This document shows positions 51,443 to 60,872 of a stretch of DNA of 64,000 nucleotides, piece after piece (within the stretch, counting starts at the first letter, position 1; each line of letters begins with the position of its first letter). The notes beneath the pieces are model-generated. The model saw only the letters and a program-made list of their open reading frames with translations, did no database searches and was not told the DNA's origin. The DNA comes from Nocardioides sp. Kera G14 (lineage in GTDB: Bacteria; Actinomycetota; Actinomycetes; Propionibacteriales; Nocardioidaceae), in contig NZ_CP085839.1 in assembly GCF_020715565.1 (NCBI RefSeq), positions 1,922,001 to 1,986,000 of the forward strand, read 5' to 3'. A program made the translations under genes and the position numbers.

Positions 51443-52114
51443 ATGAGGGTTGCCATCGCCGGAGCCGGCGCCGTGGGGCGCTCGATCGCCCGCGAGCTCA
51501 TCGCCAACGGCCACGAGATCCTCCTGATCGACAAGGAGGCCGACGCGATCAGGCCCGAGCGCGTCCCCGACGCGGAGTGGCTCCTCGCCGACTCGTGTGA
51601 GCTCTCCTCGCTCGAGGAGGCGCGCCTGGACCGGTGTGATGTGGTGATCGCGGCGACCGGTGACGACAAGGTCAACCTCGTCACGTCGCTGTTGGCCAAG
51701 ACGGAGTTCGGTGTCCCGCGGACCGTCGGCCGGGTCAACCACCCCAACAACGAGTGGCTCTTCACCGAGGCCTGGGGTGTCGACGTGAACGTCTCGACGC
51801 CGCGGATCATGAGCGCCCTGGTCGAGGAGGCGGTCACGATCGGCGACCTCGTCCGGCTCTTCACGTTCCGTCAGGGCAGCGCCAACCTGGTCGAGCTCAC
51901 GCTCCCCGCCGACAGCCCGTACGTCGGCCGCCAGTCAGGTCTGATCCCCTTGCCCGAGAACTGCGCTCTGGTCACGATCCTGCGCGACGGCATGGTCTAC
52001 ACCCCCGACCCGCAGCACCCCGTCGAGTCCGGCGACGAGCTCCTCTTCGTCGTTCCGGCCGACAAGGAGGACGAGCTCGAGCGGCTACTCGCTCCCTCGA
52101 AGCACGGCGGCTGA
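51443..52114 (+). CDS. TrkA family K+ regulatory protein (CeoC-like)
   Basis: 223 residues, ATG at 51443. RCK_N motif VAIAGAGAVGRSIARELIANGHEILLIDKE and RCK_C with ELTLPADSPYVGRQSGLIPLPENCALVTILRDG. Pairs with the upstream TrkA; the two probably form a hetero-octameric ring controlling potassium flux. The 3' end overlaps the convergent DUF3159 gene by 30 bases, which leaves no room for an intergenic terminator. Confidence 0.93.
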   Translation: MRVAIAGAGAVGRSIARELIANGHEILLIDKEADAIRPERVPDAEWLLADSCELSSLEEARLDRCDVVIAATGDDKVNLVTSLLAKTEFGVPRTVGRVNHPNNEWLFTEAWGVDVNVSTPRIMSALVEEAVTIGDLVRLFTFRQGSANLVELTLPADSPYVGRQSGLIPLPENCALVTILRDGMVYTPDPQHPVESGDELLFVVPADKEDELERLLAPSKHGG

Positions 52115-52897
52115 GCCGGGCGGCCGGATCGGCGTGGCGTTGCGGGCGAGCAGCCAGATGATGGTGGCGGCCGCCGCGATGCGGAGCGCCGTCCCGAGCC
52201 CGAGTCGCAGGGTGGCGATGATCGAGACCGCAGTGTCCCCGTCGATCGCGCCCGTGTGCCCGAGGACCCAGACGGGCCCCTGACCGAGCACGCCGATCGC
52301 GCCCGGGGCGAGGAAGACCCACGTGATCCGCTGGCACAGCCGCACGATCTGCCTGTCCTCGTGCCATCCGTTGGGGTCGCCGGTCGCGAGCCCCACCATG
52401 AAGCCGACGATCGGCCAGCCCGCCAGGCAGGCGAGGCCGACGACGAGCGTGTAGACGCCCGTCCAGAGGATCCCCGGCAGGAAGTAGGCGAGCGCCTGCT
52501 CGGTGGCGTCTCCCCCGCCGTGCGCAGCCACCCGGACGAAGACCCAGCCGATCGCGATCCCGAAGATCGCGTTCATGACGTACGACGTCGTGGACCGCTG
52601 CACGAGCCGGACCACCAGCGCTACCACGGCGACGGCCCCGGCGGCGACGAGCGACACGGTGAGGTCCTTCGTCACCAGCCACAGCACGGTGAAGATGACG
52701 GACGGAACACCGGCCTCGACCATACCCCGGCGGCCGCCCAGGGAGGCGGCGATGCGTCGGCGTACCAGCGCCTCGACGGTGTCGACACCCTCCTCACCGT
52801 GCTCTGCCTGCTCGGTCTCGACGACCTCGGCCGGCTCGACCGCGTCGTGGACGGCCTCCCGGAAGGTCTCATGGGGCTCCCCGTGCCCACTGGTCAC
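52085..52897 (-). CDS. DUF3159 membrane protein
   Basis: 270 residues. An acidic N-terminal ~45 residues, then about six to seven hydrophobic helices. Family landmarks: RRGMVEAGVPSVIFTVLWLVTKDL, SYVMNAIFGIAIGWVFVRV, GDPNGWHEDRQIVRLCQRITWVF and LRLGLGTALRIAAAATIIWLLAR. DUF3159 is widespread in actinobacteria in this location, beside the OB-fold gene and trkA, but has no assigned function. GTG start overlaps the OB-fold stop by 4 bases. The 3' end runs 30 bases into trkA. Confidence 0.9.
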   Translation of the reverse strand: MTSGHGEPHETFREAVHDAVEPAEVVETEQAEHGEEGVDTVEALVRRRIAASLGGRRGMVEAGVPSVIFTVLWLVTKDLTVSLVAAGAVAVVALVVRLVQRSTTSYVMNAIFGIAIGWVFVRVAAHGGGDATEQALAYFLPGILWTGVYTLVVGLACLAGWPIVGFMVGLATGDPNGWHEDRQIVRLCQRITWVFLAPGAIGVLGQGPVWVLGHTGAIDGDTAVSIIATLRLGLGTALRIAAAATIIWLLARNATPIRPPGSAAVLRGSE

Positions 52898-53247
52898 GGG
52901 ATCAGCTCGTAGCGCGGGTTGTAGAGGACGCGTACGCCGTCCTGGAGTCCGATCCGACCCGCGACCTGGATGGACCGGCCCGGGCTGATGCCGGCGATGC
53001 GGCGGCGCCCCAGCCAGATGACCGTGACCATGCCGCTGCCGTCGAAGAGCTCCGCCTCCAGCGCCGGTACGCCACCGCGCGGACGCAGCGTCACGGTGCG
53101 CAGGGTGCCACGCAGCTGGACGGGCTGCCGGTCGGGCGCCGCCGCGATCGCGGCGCAGTCCTTGGCGCCGTACTCCTCGCGCATGTCCCGACGGTCCTGG
53201 TCCTCGGAGTTGGCCCAGGCGCTCAGCCGCTCACGGAGCTTGCCCAT
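52894..53247 (-). CDS. OB-fold nucleic-acid-binding protein
   Basis: 117 residues from ATG 53247. After a short helical start (MGKLRERLSAWANSEDQDRRD) comes an OB-fold: VQLRGTLRTVTLRPRGGVPALEAELFDGSGMVTVIWLGRRRIAGISPGRSIQVAGRIG, like the nucleic-acid-binding domain of RecG or aaRS anticodon-binding proteins. It is a conserved small actinobacterial gene in the dut-DUF3710-DUF3159 block. Role unproven, possibly DNA repair. Three bases separate it from the DUF3710 stop. Confidence 0.88.
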   Translation of the reverse strand: MGKLRERLSAWANSEDQDRRDMREEYGAKDCAAIAAAPDRQPVQLRGTLRTVTLRPRGGVPALEAELFDGSGMVTVIWLGRRRIAGISPGRSIQVAGRIGLQDGVRVLYNPRYELIP

Positions 53248-53250
53248 GGG

Positions 53251-53913
53251 TCAGGCCTCCGTCGTCGGCGCGGGCTGGGGCGGCATCACCAGCGGCAGCG
53301 CTTCACCGACGGGAAGTGCGGCGTCGCCGCGACGGATCGCGCTGGCGGCGAGGCCCTGGAGCCAGATGTTCGCGTAGTCGCCGTCGACCGCCGGGCGGCC
53401 GATCAGGGTCGCCCGCAGCATCCAGCGCGAGCCGTTGATGCCGATGATCCGTGAGGCCTGCACGCCCTGCGTGCCGTCGGGCAGCTGAACGGGCATCTGC
53501 CCGACGAGGTGGATGCCCCAGGTGCCCTCGATCTCGCTGACCTCACCGCCACGGTTGACGATGTCCTGGGCCAGCTGCGGGCGGACGGTGGCCCAGAGGT
53601 CACCGTTGCGCGGCGCGGCGAAGGCCCGCAGTTCGAGGGCGCCCTCGTCGGAGGTCAACAGGACGGCCTGGACCTCCTGGGTGCGCTCGTCCACCTGGAG
53701 CCGGAGCTCGCAGTTGGGCACCGGTGCGACGAGGATCGAACCGAGGTCGACACGGTCGATCGCTGCCATCTCGGCAGGGATGTCGTCGACGTCGTAGGGG
53801 CCGAGCCGCACCATCACGGTGCCGTCGGGCCCCTCGATCGTGTCGGGGGCGGTCCCGTCGAGCTCGTCGGGGTTCGGCGTGGCGTCGGACGGTGACCTAC
53901 GGCGGAACTTCAC
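53251..53913 (-). CDS. DUF3710 protein
   Basis: 220 residues, GTG start. Family blocks: [92 protein letters not shown] and [21 protein letters not shown]. Soluble, no signal. It is strongly conserved next to dut in actinobacteria; its function is unknown. It overlaps dut by 4 bases, so expression is probably coupled to dUTP pool control. Confidence 0.9.
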   Translation of the reverse strand: MKFRRRSPSDATPNPDELDGTAPDTIEGPDGTVMVRLGPYDVDDIPAEMAAIDRVDLGSILVAPVPNCELRLQVDERTQEVQAVLLTSDEGALELRAFAAPRNGDLWATVRPQLAQDIVNRGGEVSEIEGTWGIHLVGQMPVQLPDGTQGVQASRIIGINGSRWMLRATLIGRPAVDGDYANIWLQGLAASAIRRGDAALPVGEALPLVMPPQPAPTTEA

Positions 53914-54359
53914 CCTCGAAGGCTACCCGTGCCCGTCGACCCGTAGCCGCCCTCACCCCGCACCGAGTCCGGCAGGACGTCGACCACTGTGAAGGTCGCG
54001 CGCTCGACCTGCTGGATCACCAGTTGCGCGATGCGCTCGCCGCGCGTGAGCGTCACCGTCTCCCGCGGATCGTGGTTGATCAGGAGCACCTTGATCTCGC
54101 CGCGGTAGCCGGCGTCGACGGTGCCGGGGGTGTTGACGATCGAGAGGCCGTGGCGGGCGGCCAGCCCGGAGCGGGGGTGCACGAGGGCGACGTACCCCTC
54201 CGGCAGGGCGATGCCGACACCGGTCGGCACCACGGCACGCTCGCCCGGGGCGAGGCTCACGTCGACCGTCGTCATCAAGTCCGCACCGGCGTCACCGGGA
54301 TGGGCGTACGACGGCACGGGGAGCTCCGGGTCGAGCCGGACGAGTGCGATGTCAACCAC
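53910..54359 (-). CDS. dut: dUTP diphosphatase
   Basis: 149 residues, normal for trimeric dUTPases. All five motifs are visible: [11 protein letters not shown] (1), [12 protein letters not shown] (2), [20 protein letters not shown] (3, with the catalytic Asp), [11 protein letters not shown] (4) and [10 protein letters not shown] (5, C-terminal P-loop-like arm). It hydrolyses dUTP to dUMP, preventing uracil incorporation and feeding thymidylate synthesis. Start GTG at 54359. It is divergent from the DUF3093 gene over 29 bases and heads the DUF3710, OB-fold, DUF3159 operon. Confidence 0.97.
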   Translation of the reverse strand: MVDIALVRLDPELPVPSYAHPGDAGADLMTTVDVSLAPGERAVVPTGVGIALPEGYVALVHPRSGLAARHGLSIVNTPGTVDAGYRGEIKVLLINHDPRETVTLTRGERIAQLVIQQVERATFTVVDVLPDSVRGEGGYGSTGTGSLRG

Positions 54360-54388
54360 GCGCGGACCCTATGGGAAACTCCTCTCTC

Positions 54389-54859
54389 GTGACCACTGCG
54401 ACGAGCTACCGCGAGCGCCTCCATGTGCCGCTGCGGTGGTGGGTGCAGGGCGTCATGTTCATCGCCACCCTCTGGCTGGCCCTCGTCGTGGCGGTGCCGG
54501 GCCTGTGGGCATGGTCGATCACGGCGGCGATCCTCGCCCTGCTGGCACTGGCGTTCCTCGCCTACGGTGCCGCCGAGATCGTCGTCACCGAGGGACGTCT
54601 CGAGGCCGGATCGGCCCGGATCGACGCCCGGTGGCTCGGCCGTGCCGAGGCACTCGACGCCGAGGCCGCACGTCGTGCCGCCGGGGTCGACGCCGATGCC
54701 CGCGCCTTCCTGCTGCTGCGCCCCTATCTCAAGCGCGCGGTCAAGGTCGCCATCGAGGACCCGTCCGACCCTGCTCCGTACTGGCTGCTGTCCACCCGCC
54801 GCCCGGACGAGCTCGCCGCCGCGCTCACGGCGCTGAAGGGCTCTTCCGCCGCACACTAA
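54389..54859 (+). CDS. DUF3093 membrane protein
   Basis: 156 residues from GTG 54389 (MTTATSYRERLHVPLRWWVQG); ATG 54371 is an in-frame alternative that adds six residues. Two adjacent transmembrane helices (about 20-65) and a C-terminal soluble domain with ARFLLLRPYL-like AFLLLRPYLKRAVKVAIEDPSDPAPYWLLSTRRPDELAAAL, the DUF3093 signature. It is conserved divergent from dut in actinobacteria, without known function. Confidence 0.88.
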   Translation: MTTATSYRERLHVPLRWWVQGVMFIATLWLALVVAVPGLWAWSITAAILALLALAFLAYGAAEIVVTEGRLEAGSARIDARWLGRAEALDAEAARRAAGVDADARAFLLLRPYLKRAVKVAIEDPSDPAPYWLLSTRRPDELAAALTALKGSSAAH

Positions 54860-54869
54860 GGTGAGTGGC

Positions 54870-55175
54870 ATGGCGAAGAAGAAGGCGAAAGCACCGAGTT
54901 CGAAGGTGTGGGCACTGATGGCAACGGTCACGGCGCTGGGCGCCGCCGCCGTGGCGCGCAAGGGCCTCGACAAGGGCTGGCAGGCCACCACCGGCCGCAA
55001 GCCCCCGGCCAACCCGGCCGACCCGGACGTCGACATCTGGGAGGCCGTCACCTGGGCCGCCGTCACCGGTGCCGCTGTCGCCCTCGCCCGGATGTTCGCG
55101 CAGCGCAAGGCCGCCCACTACTACGTGAAGTCGACCGGCCAGCTGCCGCCGCAGCTCGCGCACGACGGCAAATAG
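54870..55175 (+). CDS. DUF4235 small membrane protein
   Basis: 101 residues from ATG 54870, preceded by AAGGTGAG at a proper distance. A Lys-rich start (MAKKKAKAPSSKVW), a hydrophobic segment, the DUF4235 pattern KGWQATTGRKPPANPADPDVDIWEAVTWAAVTGAAVALARMFAQRKAA, and a basic end. Probably inner-membrane; function unknown. It follows the DUF3093 gene after 10 bases and ends at a strong terminator. Confidence 0.88.
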   Translation: MAKKKAKAPSSKVWALMATVTALGAAAVARKGLDKGWQATTGRKPPANPADPDVDIWEAVTWAAVTGAAVALARMFAQRKAAHYYVKSTGQLPPQLAHDGK

Positions 55176-55190
55176 CCTCGGACGAATGAG

Positions 55191-55225
55191 AGAAGCCGCT
55201 CCCTGACATCCAGGGAGCGGCTTCT
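55191..55225. terminator. strong bidirectional terminator
   Basis: Perfect 15-base arms AGAAGCCGCTCCCTG (55191-55205) and CAGGGAGCGGCTTCT (55211-55225), 5-base loop, followed by GTTGCT. It lies between the convergent DUF4235 and DUF4193 genes. Confidence 0.85.
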
Positions 55226-55238
55226 GTTGCTCTGGGCC

Positions 55239-55529
55239 CTACGCGCAGTCGCGGCAGATCATCTTCTTGCTGTCTGCCAGCTGGCTGCGGTGGTGCACCA
55301 GGAAGCAGCTCATGCAGGTGAACTCGTCATCCTGCTTCGGCTTCACCTCGACGGCAAGCTCCTCATGCGACAGATCGGCACCGGGGAGCTCGAAGGCTTC
55401 GGCGGCCTCCGCCTCGTCCTCGTCGACCTTGCCGGAGTTCTTGTCGTGACGGCGCGCCTTGAGCTCTTCAATGCTCTCCTCGGACTGCTCTTCCTCGGTC
55501 TTGCGCGGGGCGTCGTAGTCAGTGGCCAT
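55239..55529 (-). CDS. DUF4193 zinc-ribbon-like protein
   Basis: 96 residues. Acidic first half (EEEQSEESIEELKARR, DEDEAEAAEAFELPGADLS), then EELAVEVKPKQDDEFTCMSCFLVHHRSQLADSK with a second pair CRDC at the end: a C-x2-C...C-x2-C zinc knuckle. Very highly conserved in actinobacteria, usually abundant, and of unknown function; RNA-polymerase or ribosome association has been suggested by its character but is not shown here. Ends just before the shared terminator. Confidence 0.93.
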   Translation of the reverse strand: MATDYDAPRKTEEEQSEESIEELKARRHDKNSGKVDEDEAEAAEAFELPGADLSHEELAVEVKPKQDDEFTCMSCFLVHHRSQLADSKKMICRDCA

Positions 55530-55646
55530 CCGTCATCACTCCCTCTTCTGCTCGGCACCTGCCGGGCGGCGATTGTGCACCATTCACGCGGTTCTTCGCA
55601 CACTGGCCCCGTGTTCGTCGCATGAACATCCAGTGACGACGGACTA

Positions 55647-55660
55647 TTCCCCGTGGGGAA
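55647..55660. promoter_or_regulatory. palindrome between inositol monophosphatase and DUF4193 genes
   Basis: TTCCCCGTGGGGAA, 6-base perfect arms, in the 149-base gap. It could terminate the phosphatase/ferrochelatase operon (19 bases after its stop) or be an operator of DUF4193. Nothing else distinctive is seen in this gap. Confidence 0.4.
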
Positions 55661-55678
55661 CACCGCGTTGATACCCGT

Positions 55679-56488
55679 TCAGACGGGTCCGAAACCCGCA
55701 GCCTGCACTGCTTCGCGGAACTCGGTGAATCCGTGACGAGGAGCACACACCACCAGCGTCCGGCCGGCCGTTCCCGTCCCGACCTCGACGGTCGCGCCCG
55801 CGCCCTGCGCGACGAGTGCTGCGGCGGCGAAGTCCCAGAGGTGGACGCCCTCCTCGACATAGGCGTCGAGCCGGCCGCAGGCCACGTCACACAGGTCGAG
55901 CGCGGCGGCACCGGCCCGTCGGATGTCCCGCACCTCCGGCAGCAGCCGGACCAGCGCCTCGGCCTGGCGACGCCGCTGTTCGGCGTCGTAGCTGAAGCCG
56001 GTGGCCACCAGCCGTTGGGAGAGCGGCGCAGGCGCCCGCACCGCGATCGGCTCGCCGTCACGCTCGGCCACGACGTGGCCGTCGTCGTCGACGTACGCCG
56101 TGAAGGCGGTGCCATGGGACACGTCGATGACCACGCCCGCGACCGTCTGCTCGTCGACCTGGGCGGCGATGGAGACGGCGTAACGCGGAATCCCGTAGAG
56201 GAAGTTCACGGTGCCGTCGATCGGGTCGACGACCCACCGGACACCCGAGGTGCCGGGCCCCGAACCACCCTCCTCGCCGCCCTCCTCCCCGAGGAAGGCG
56301 TCGTCGGGGCGCGCGGCCAGGATCACCGAGCGGATCAGGGTCTCGCTGTCCCGGTCGGTCTGCGTGACGACATCGACGTCGGAGCTCTTGGTGGCGGCGA
56401 CGCTGACACCGGACTCGGCACGGCCGCGGACCAGCTCGGCGGCAGCCCGCGCGGTGCTCAGGCCCAGCTCCATCAGCTCGCGGCTCAT
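55679..56488 (-). CDS. inositol monophosphatase family protein
   Basis: 269 residues from ATG 56488, which overlaps the ferrochelatase stop (ATGA). Metal-binding motifs of the family: [18 protein letters not shown] (Glu), [24 protein letters not shown] (DPIDGT) and the C-terminal [23 protein letters not shown] (WD). It dephosphorylates inositol-1-phosphate or similar (histidinol phosphate, fructose bisphosphate are alternatives) using Mg2+. In actinobacteria inositol feeds mycothiol and phosphatidylinositol synthesis. Confidence 0.93.
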   Translation of the reverse strand: MSRELMELGLSTARAAAELVRGRAESGVSVAATKSSDVDVVTQTDRDSETLIRSVILAARPDDAFLGEEGGEEGGSGPGTSGVRWVVDPIDGTVNFLYGIPRYAVSIAAQVDEQTVAGVVIDVSHGTAFTAYVDDDGHVVAERDGEPIAVRAPAPLSQRLVATGFSYDAEQRRRQAEALVRLLPEVRDIRRAGAAALDLCDVACGRLDAYVEEGVHLWDFAAAALVAQGAGATVEVGTGTAGRTLVVCAPRHGFTEFREAVQAAGFGPV

Positions 56489-57573
56489 GGCGCGTCCACC
56501 CCACAGAGCGCCGGGCGTTCCTGGCGGGCGGCGCAGCACCCGACCGGGCAGCGGTCCCAGAGCGGGCCGATCTCCCCCACCGCGGCCCGGGCGACCTCCT
56601 CGCCCCGCTCGACCGCGGCCCGCTCGAGCAGCAGGTCACGGACCGCGGCGACGAACCGCGGATCGGTGCCGGGCGTCGGCGAGCGTCGGGCCTCGATCCC
56701 CAGACGGCTGCAGGTGGCGAGCGCCTCGGTGTCGAGGTCGTAGACGACCTCCATGTGGTCGGAGACGAAGCCGACCGGGATCAGCACGATGGCCCGGGTG
56801 CCCTCGGCGGCCAGCTCCTCGAGCCGGTCGTTGACGTCCGGCTCCAGCCACGGAACCCGGCCGTCACCGGACCTGGAGCAGAAGACGAGCTCGTGCGGTC
56901 GGTCGAGGCCGCTCTCGGTGCGGATGCGGTCCGCGATCACGGCAGCGACGTCGAGGTGCTGGCGCAGGTAGGCGCCACCGGCGTCCGGCGGCCCGGCCGC
57001 ATCGTTCATGGCGGTCGGGATCGAGTGCGTGACGAAAACGAGTCGGGCCTCGCCCCGCACGTCCTCGGGCAGGTCGGCGAGCGCCTCGAGCACGCCGTCG
57101 ACGACCGGCTCGACGAAGCCGGGGTGGTTGAAGTAGTTGCGCAGCTTGTCGAGGGTGATCGCGCCATCCGCGGCGGCCCAGGCGTCGTACAGGTTCTCGC
57201 GGTACTGCCGACAGGAGGAGTACGACGAGTAGGCGCTGGTCGTGAAGGCGGCCGCCCGGGTGATGCCGTCGGCGCGCATCTGCGCGACCGTGTCGGTGAG
57301 GTAGGGGTCCCAGTTCCGGTTGCCCCAGTAGACCGGCAGGTCCAGCCCGTGCTCCGCGAGGTCGGCCCGCAGCGCCTCGAGGAACGCCCGGTTCTGGTCG
57401 TTGATCGGCGAGCGCCCACCGAAGCCGAAGTAGTGCTGGCCGACCTCGACGAGGCGTTCGCGCGGGATGCCGCGACCGCGCGTGACGTTCTCCAGGAACG
57501 GCACCACGTCGTCGGGCTTCTCCGGTCCGCCGAAGGAGACCAGCAGCAGGGCGTCGTACGGGCGCGGATCCAT
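56485..57573 (-). CDS. hemH: ferrochelatase (coproporphyrin ferrochelatase type) with C-terminal Fe-S cysteines
   Basis: 362 residues from ATG 57573 ([20 protein letters not shown]). Ferrochelatase blocks: [57 protein letters not shown] (catalytic His) and [20 protein letters not shown] (Glu). It inserts Fe2+ into (copro)porphyrin III in the actinobacterial heme pathway (hence also called cpfC). The C-terminal extension [10 protein letters not shown]...LCG supplies Cys342, 346, 347 and 357, and FCSRSG gives another, consistent with the [2Fe-2S] cluster seen in actinobacterial and animal enzymes. It is coupled to the inositol phosphatase gene. Confidence 0.95.
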   Translation of the reverse strand: MDPRPYDALLLVSFGGPEKPDDVVPFLENVTRGRGIPRERLVEVGQHYFGFGGRSPINDQNRAFLEALRADLAEHGLDLPVYWGNRNWDPYLTDTVAQMRADGITRAAAFTTSAYSSYSSCRQYRENLYDAWAAADGAITLDKLRNYFNHPGFVEPVVDGVLEALADLPEDVRGEARLVFVTHSIPTAMNDAAGPPDAGGAYLRQHLDVAAVIADRIRTESGLDRPHELVFCSRSGDGRVPWLEPDVNDRLEELAAEGTRAIVLIPVGFVSDHMEVVYDLDTEALATCSRLGIEARRSPTPGTDPRFVAAVRDLLLERAAVERGEEVARAAVGEIGPLWDRCPVGCCAARQERPALCGVDAP

Positions 57574-57669
57574 GCGGGCACTGTAATGACACGGGGATTC
57601 ACAGCGAGCCACAACCTGACCACAGCGCAGCCTGACGCTCCTCGCAAGTGGCGGCCGCACGCTCGACGG

Positions 57670-58821
57670 GTGGCTGAACGACTCGTCCTGCACCTCGGTG
57701 CGATGAAGACCGGCACGACCTACCTGCAGTCGATGATCCGGCAGAACCGCGAGGTGCTGCACGCCGCGGGGCTCCGTGACGCACGGACGCTGGGTCGCCC
57801 GGCGGGTGCCGTCTCGAAGCTGCTGGCCCGGCCCCGCACCGCGGAGGCGGTCCGACCGTGGCACGCCCTCATCACCGCCGTCCGTGCCGCGCCGGAGCCG
57901 ACCGTCGTGCTCTCGACGGAGTTCCTGAGCCTGGCCCGGCCGCACCAGATCGCGGCGCTGCTGGCCCCCACCGACGGCCTCGTGGTCGACGTCGTGCTCG
58001 TGGCCCGGGACCAGACAGGTGCCATCCCCTCGCAGTGGCAGACCTACTGCCGCAACTACGGGGACGACTCGTGGCCGACGTACCTCGCCCGGATCGACCC
58101 GGCCCGTGCGGGCGACCCGGAGAGCCGGGCCTGGCGCAGCTACTACCGGGCGCAGGAGCTCGACCGGATCGTGGGGGACTGGAGCGGTCATGACGGCGTC
58201 TCCCAGATGGACCTGATCACGCTGCCGCACACGCGTCGGGAGAGCCTGCCGCTGTGGCGCACCTTCGCCGCGATCGCCCGCGCCGATGTCCCCGTCACCG
58301 AGCCCGGCGGCCGGGTCAATCCGTCCGTCGGCCATGCGTCGGCGCAGATGCTCCTTGACCTCGGTCGCCACTGGCGGCGTGCCGGCCACCGGATCCAGGT
58401 GGTCAAGCCGGCCATGCGTCACCTCATCGCCGAGACCCTCGCCCCGCGGCGCGCCATGGAGGGGCCGCCGCAGCTCGACCGCGCGGCCTGGTCCTTCGCG
58501 CAGCGCCGTAACCAGGCGGTGCGGGAGGCCGTCGGAGACGCGGTGGCGTCCTCGCGGCTCACCGTCCACGGTCGTCTCGACGACCTGACGTCGCCCGCGT
58601 CCGCCGGACCGCTGCCCAGTGAGGCCTCCAATCCCGAGGCGATCCACGTGCAGGCCGCGGCCCGCGCCCTCTGGCAGGAGGTACGCCGACGGGCCGGCCT
58701 GACGACCGCCACGCCGCCCCTCACCTATCCCGACACCCTGCGGGACATCGTGGACCTCGTCCCGCGGACCGCGTCGTGGCCGACTGAGGATGCCCGCGCC
58801 CAGGAGGAATGCCAGGTCTAG
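57670..58821 (+). CDS. sulfotransferase-like protein
   Basis: 383 residues from GTG 57670. The N-terminal [29 protein letters not shown] is the 5'-phosphosulfate-binding loop of the sulfotransferase fold (KTGTTxLQ). A later [23 protein letters not shown] corresponds to the 3'-phosphate-binding Arg/Ser region. Family role would be PAPS-dependent sulfation of a carbohydrate or lipid, but no acceptor is indicated. There is no signal or membrane helix. It is divergent from ferrochelatase and ends 10 bases before the lactone oxidase gene. Confidence 0.8.
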   Translation: MAERLVLHLGAMKTGTTYLQSMIRQNREVLHAAGLRDARTLGRPAGAVSKLLARPRTAEAVRPWHALITAVRAAPEPTVVLSTEFLSLARPHQIAALLAPTDGLVVDVVLVARDQTGAIPSQWQTYCRNYGDDSWPTYLARIDPARAGDPESRAWRSYYRAQELDRIVGDWSGHDGVSQMDLITLPHTRRESLPLWRTFAAIARADVPVTEPGGRVNPSVGHASAQMLLDLGRHWRRAGHRIQVVKPAMRHLIAETLAPRRAMEGPPQLDRAAWSFAQRRNQAVREAVGDAVASSRLTVHGRLDDLTSPASAGPLPSEASNPEAIHVQAAARALWQEVRRRAGLTTATPPLTYPDTLRDIVDLVPRTASWPTEDARAQEECQV

Positions 58822-58831
58822 CCTGTGCGCC

Positions 58832-60154
58832 ATGCCTGAGTGGAGGAACTGGTCGGGGCTCGAGTCCGCGACCCCCGGACATGTCGTCACGCCCCGCTCA
58901 CCGGGTGAGGTGATCACCGCCGTGACGTCGGCAGCGGAGGCGGGTCGCCGGGTCAAGATGGTCGGCACCGGGCACAGCTTCACCGGGATCTCGGCACCGG
59001 TCTCGGGCAACGCCGGCGTGATGCTCTCCCCCACCGCGATGACCGGCATCCTCGCGGTCGACCGCGACGCGATGACCGTCACCGCTGCAGCGGGCACGCA
59101 GCTCAAGCACCTCAACGCGGCGTTGGAGTCCCTCGGCCTCTCGCTGCACAACATGGGTGACATCGCCGAGCAGACGCTCGCCGGGGCGATCTCGACCGGC
59201 ACCCACGGCACCGGCGGCCTCCGTGCCGGCCTCGGTGCCCAGGTCGCCGGTCTCGAGATGGTCACCGCCGACGGGGAGCTCGTGGCGGTGACGGAGGAGG
59301 ACGGCGAGCTGCTCGACCTGGTCCGTGTGGGCCTCGGTGCCGTCGGGATCATCGTCTCGGTCACCTTCCGGGTGGAGCCGCTCTTCGGGCTCCGCGCCAC
59401 GGAGACGCCGATGGCGTGGGACGAGTTCGTCGGCTCCTTCACCGACCTCATCGCCGACGACGGGGCGGGCCGGTCGACCCACGTCGACGCCTACTGGTTC
59501 CCGCACAGCGATCGCGTCGCAACCAAGCGAAACGTCCGGGTCGAGCTCGACGAGCTCGACCCGCTGCCGGGGTGGAAGGCCTGGCTCGACGACGACTTCA
59601 TGCAGAACACGCTCTTCGGCGCGCTCTGCCGGACCACCAACCGCTTCCCCCGTGCCATCCCGCGGGCCAATCGCTTCGCCGCCTCCCAGCTGGCGCACCG
59701 GACCTACGCCGACGTGGCGCACAAGGTCTTCGTGGCGGAGCGTCGGGTGGTCTTCCGCGAGATGGAGTACGCCGTCCCGCTCGAGTCGGGACTCGACGTA
59801 CTCGAGGAGTGCCGGCGTGCCGTGGAGGCCTCGGACCTACGGATCAACTTCCCCGTGGAGCTGCGCGTCGGCCGCGCCGAGTCACCGGCCCTGTCGACCG
59901 CACACGGACGCGACAGCCTCTACCTCGCCTTCCACACGCATGCCGAGGTGGACCACCGGCCCTACTTCGCCCTGATCGAGCCGATCCTCGCGGCCGCTGA
60001 CGGCCGACCGCACTGGGGCAAGGTGCACACCCGCACCGCCGCCGAGTTCGCCGACCTGTATCCGCGGTTCAACGAGTTCGTCGCGCTGCGCGATCGCCTC
60101 GACCCGCGACGCGTGTTCTCCAACGCCTACCTGGAGCGGGTCCTAGGCTCCTAG
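58832..60154 (+). CDS. FAD-dependent D-arabinono/L-gulono-1,4-lactone oxidase family protein
   Basis: 440 residues from ATG 58832 (MPEWRNWSG). N-terminal FAD_binding_4 domain with [28 protein letters not shown] and the [22 protein letters not shown] loop. The C-terminal ALO domain has [41 protein letters not shown] and the terminal [20 protein letters not shown] with the conserved HWGK. It oxidises an aldono-lactone; in mycobacteria a homologue is an L-gulono-1,4-lactone dehydrogenase. Its 3' end overlaps the convergent TRIC gene by 86 bases. Confidence 0.92.
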   Translation: MPEWRNWSGLESATPGHVVTPRSPGEVITAVTSAAEAGRRVKMVGTGHSFTGISAPVSGNAGVMLSPTAMTGILAVDRDAMTVTAAAGTQLKHLNAALESLGLSLHNMGDIAEQTLAGAISTGTHGTGGLRAGLGAQVAGLEMVTADGELVAVTEEDGELLDLVRVGLGAVGIIVSVTFRVEPLFGLRATETPMAWDEFVGSFTDLIADDGAGRSTHVDAYWFPHSDRVATKRNVRVELDELDPLPGWKAWLDDDFMQNTLFGALCRTTNRFPRAIPRANRFAASQLAHRTYADVAHKVFVAERRVVFREMEYAVPLESGLDVLEECRRAVEASDLRINFPVELRVGRAESPALSTAHGRDSLYLAFHTHAEVDHRPYFALIEPILAAADGRPHWGKVHTRTAAEFADLYPRFNEFVALRDRLDPRRVFSNAYLERVLGS

Positions 60155-60797
60155 GGGCCTTCTGCCAGGCCTCGGAGACTGGGCGCGGCATGGGGGCGTG
60201 CCAGTCCCGGTAGAGGGCGAGCAGCCGCCAGACCACACAGACGACGCCGCCGACGAGCGCAGCCGCGCCCTCCGAGGCACCCGTCTCGAGCCCGACGATC
60301 GCCACCGCCGCGCCGGCCGCCGCCGGAGTCGCATAGAGGGTCCCGCGGAAGATGTCGGGCACCCGGTCGCTGAGCAGGTCTCGGATGACGCCTCCGCCGA
60401 CGGCGGTCATCAGGCCCATCAGGATCGACGCGACCGGCGACAGTCCGTAGTCGTAGGCCTTGAACGAGCCGGAGATCGAGAAGAGCGAGAGGCCGACCGC
60501 ATCGATCACGTCGATGGTCGACTCGGCACGGCTCACCGTCGGGTGGAAGAAGAAGACCAGCAGGCCCGCGAAGCCGACCGCCGCCAGGAGTTTCCAGTCC
60601 GTCAGGGCGACCGGCGGGGTGGCGTCGATCAGGACGTCACGCATGATGCCGCCGCCGAGACCGGTCACACTCGCCAGGACCAGCACACCGAAGATGTCCA
60701 TCGACCGGTTGACCGCCACCAGGCCGCCGGCCAGTCCGTAGACGAAGATGCCGACCAGGTCGAAGATCTCGATGAGCAGCGACGGATCGGTGGTCAT
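60069..60797 (-). CDS. TRIC-type cation channel family (UPF0126) membrane protein
   Basis: 242 residues with seven predicted helices arranged as two three-helix repeats. Each repeat carries the pore motif: GLGGGIMRDVLI and AVGGGVIRDLLS, both G-G-G-x-x-R-D. This is the prokaryotic relative of trimeric intracellular cation channels, probably a K+ or small-cation channel. The last ~35 residues ([26 protein letters not shown]) are a basic tail read antisense to the lactone-oxidase end and may be a read-through extension rather than a conserved part. Confidence 0.9.
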   Translation of the reverse strand: MTTDPSLLIEIFDLVGIFVYGLAGGLVAVNRSMDIFGVLVLASVTGLGGGIMRDVLIDATPPVALTDWKLLAAVGFAGLLVFFFHPTVSRAESTIDVIDAVGLSLFSISGSFKAYDYGLSPVASILMGLMTAVGGGVIRDLLSDRVPDIFRGTLYATPAAAGAAVAIVGLETGASEGAAALVGGVVCVVWRLLALYRDWHAPMPRPVSEAWQKAPRSLGPAPGRRWRTRVAGRGDRAARRTR

Positions 60798-60872
60798 GGC
60801 CGAACGCTACTGGCGCGCCGTTACGGGCGTGGCAACGTCCCTCAGGGCTCGCGTCACAGATAGGCTCTCCCC

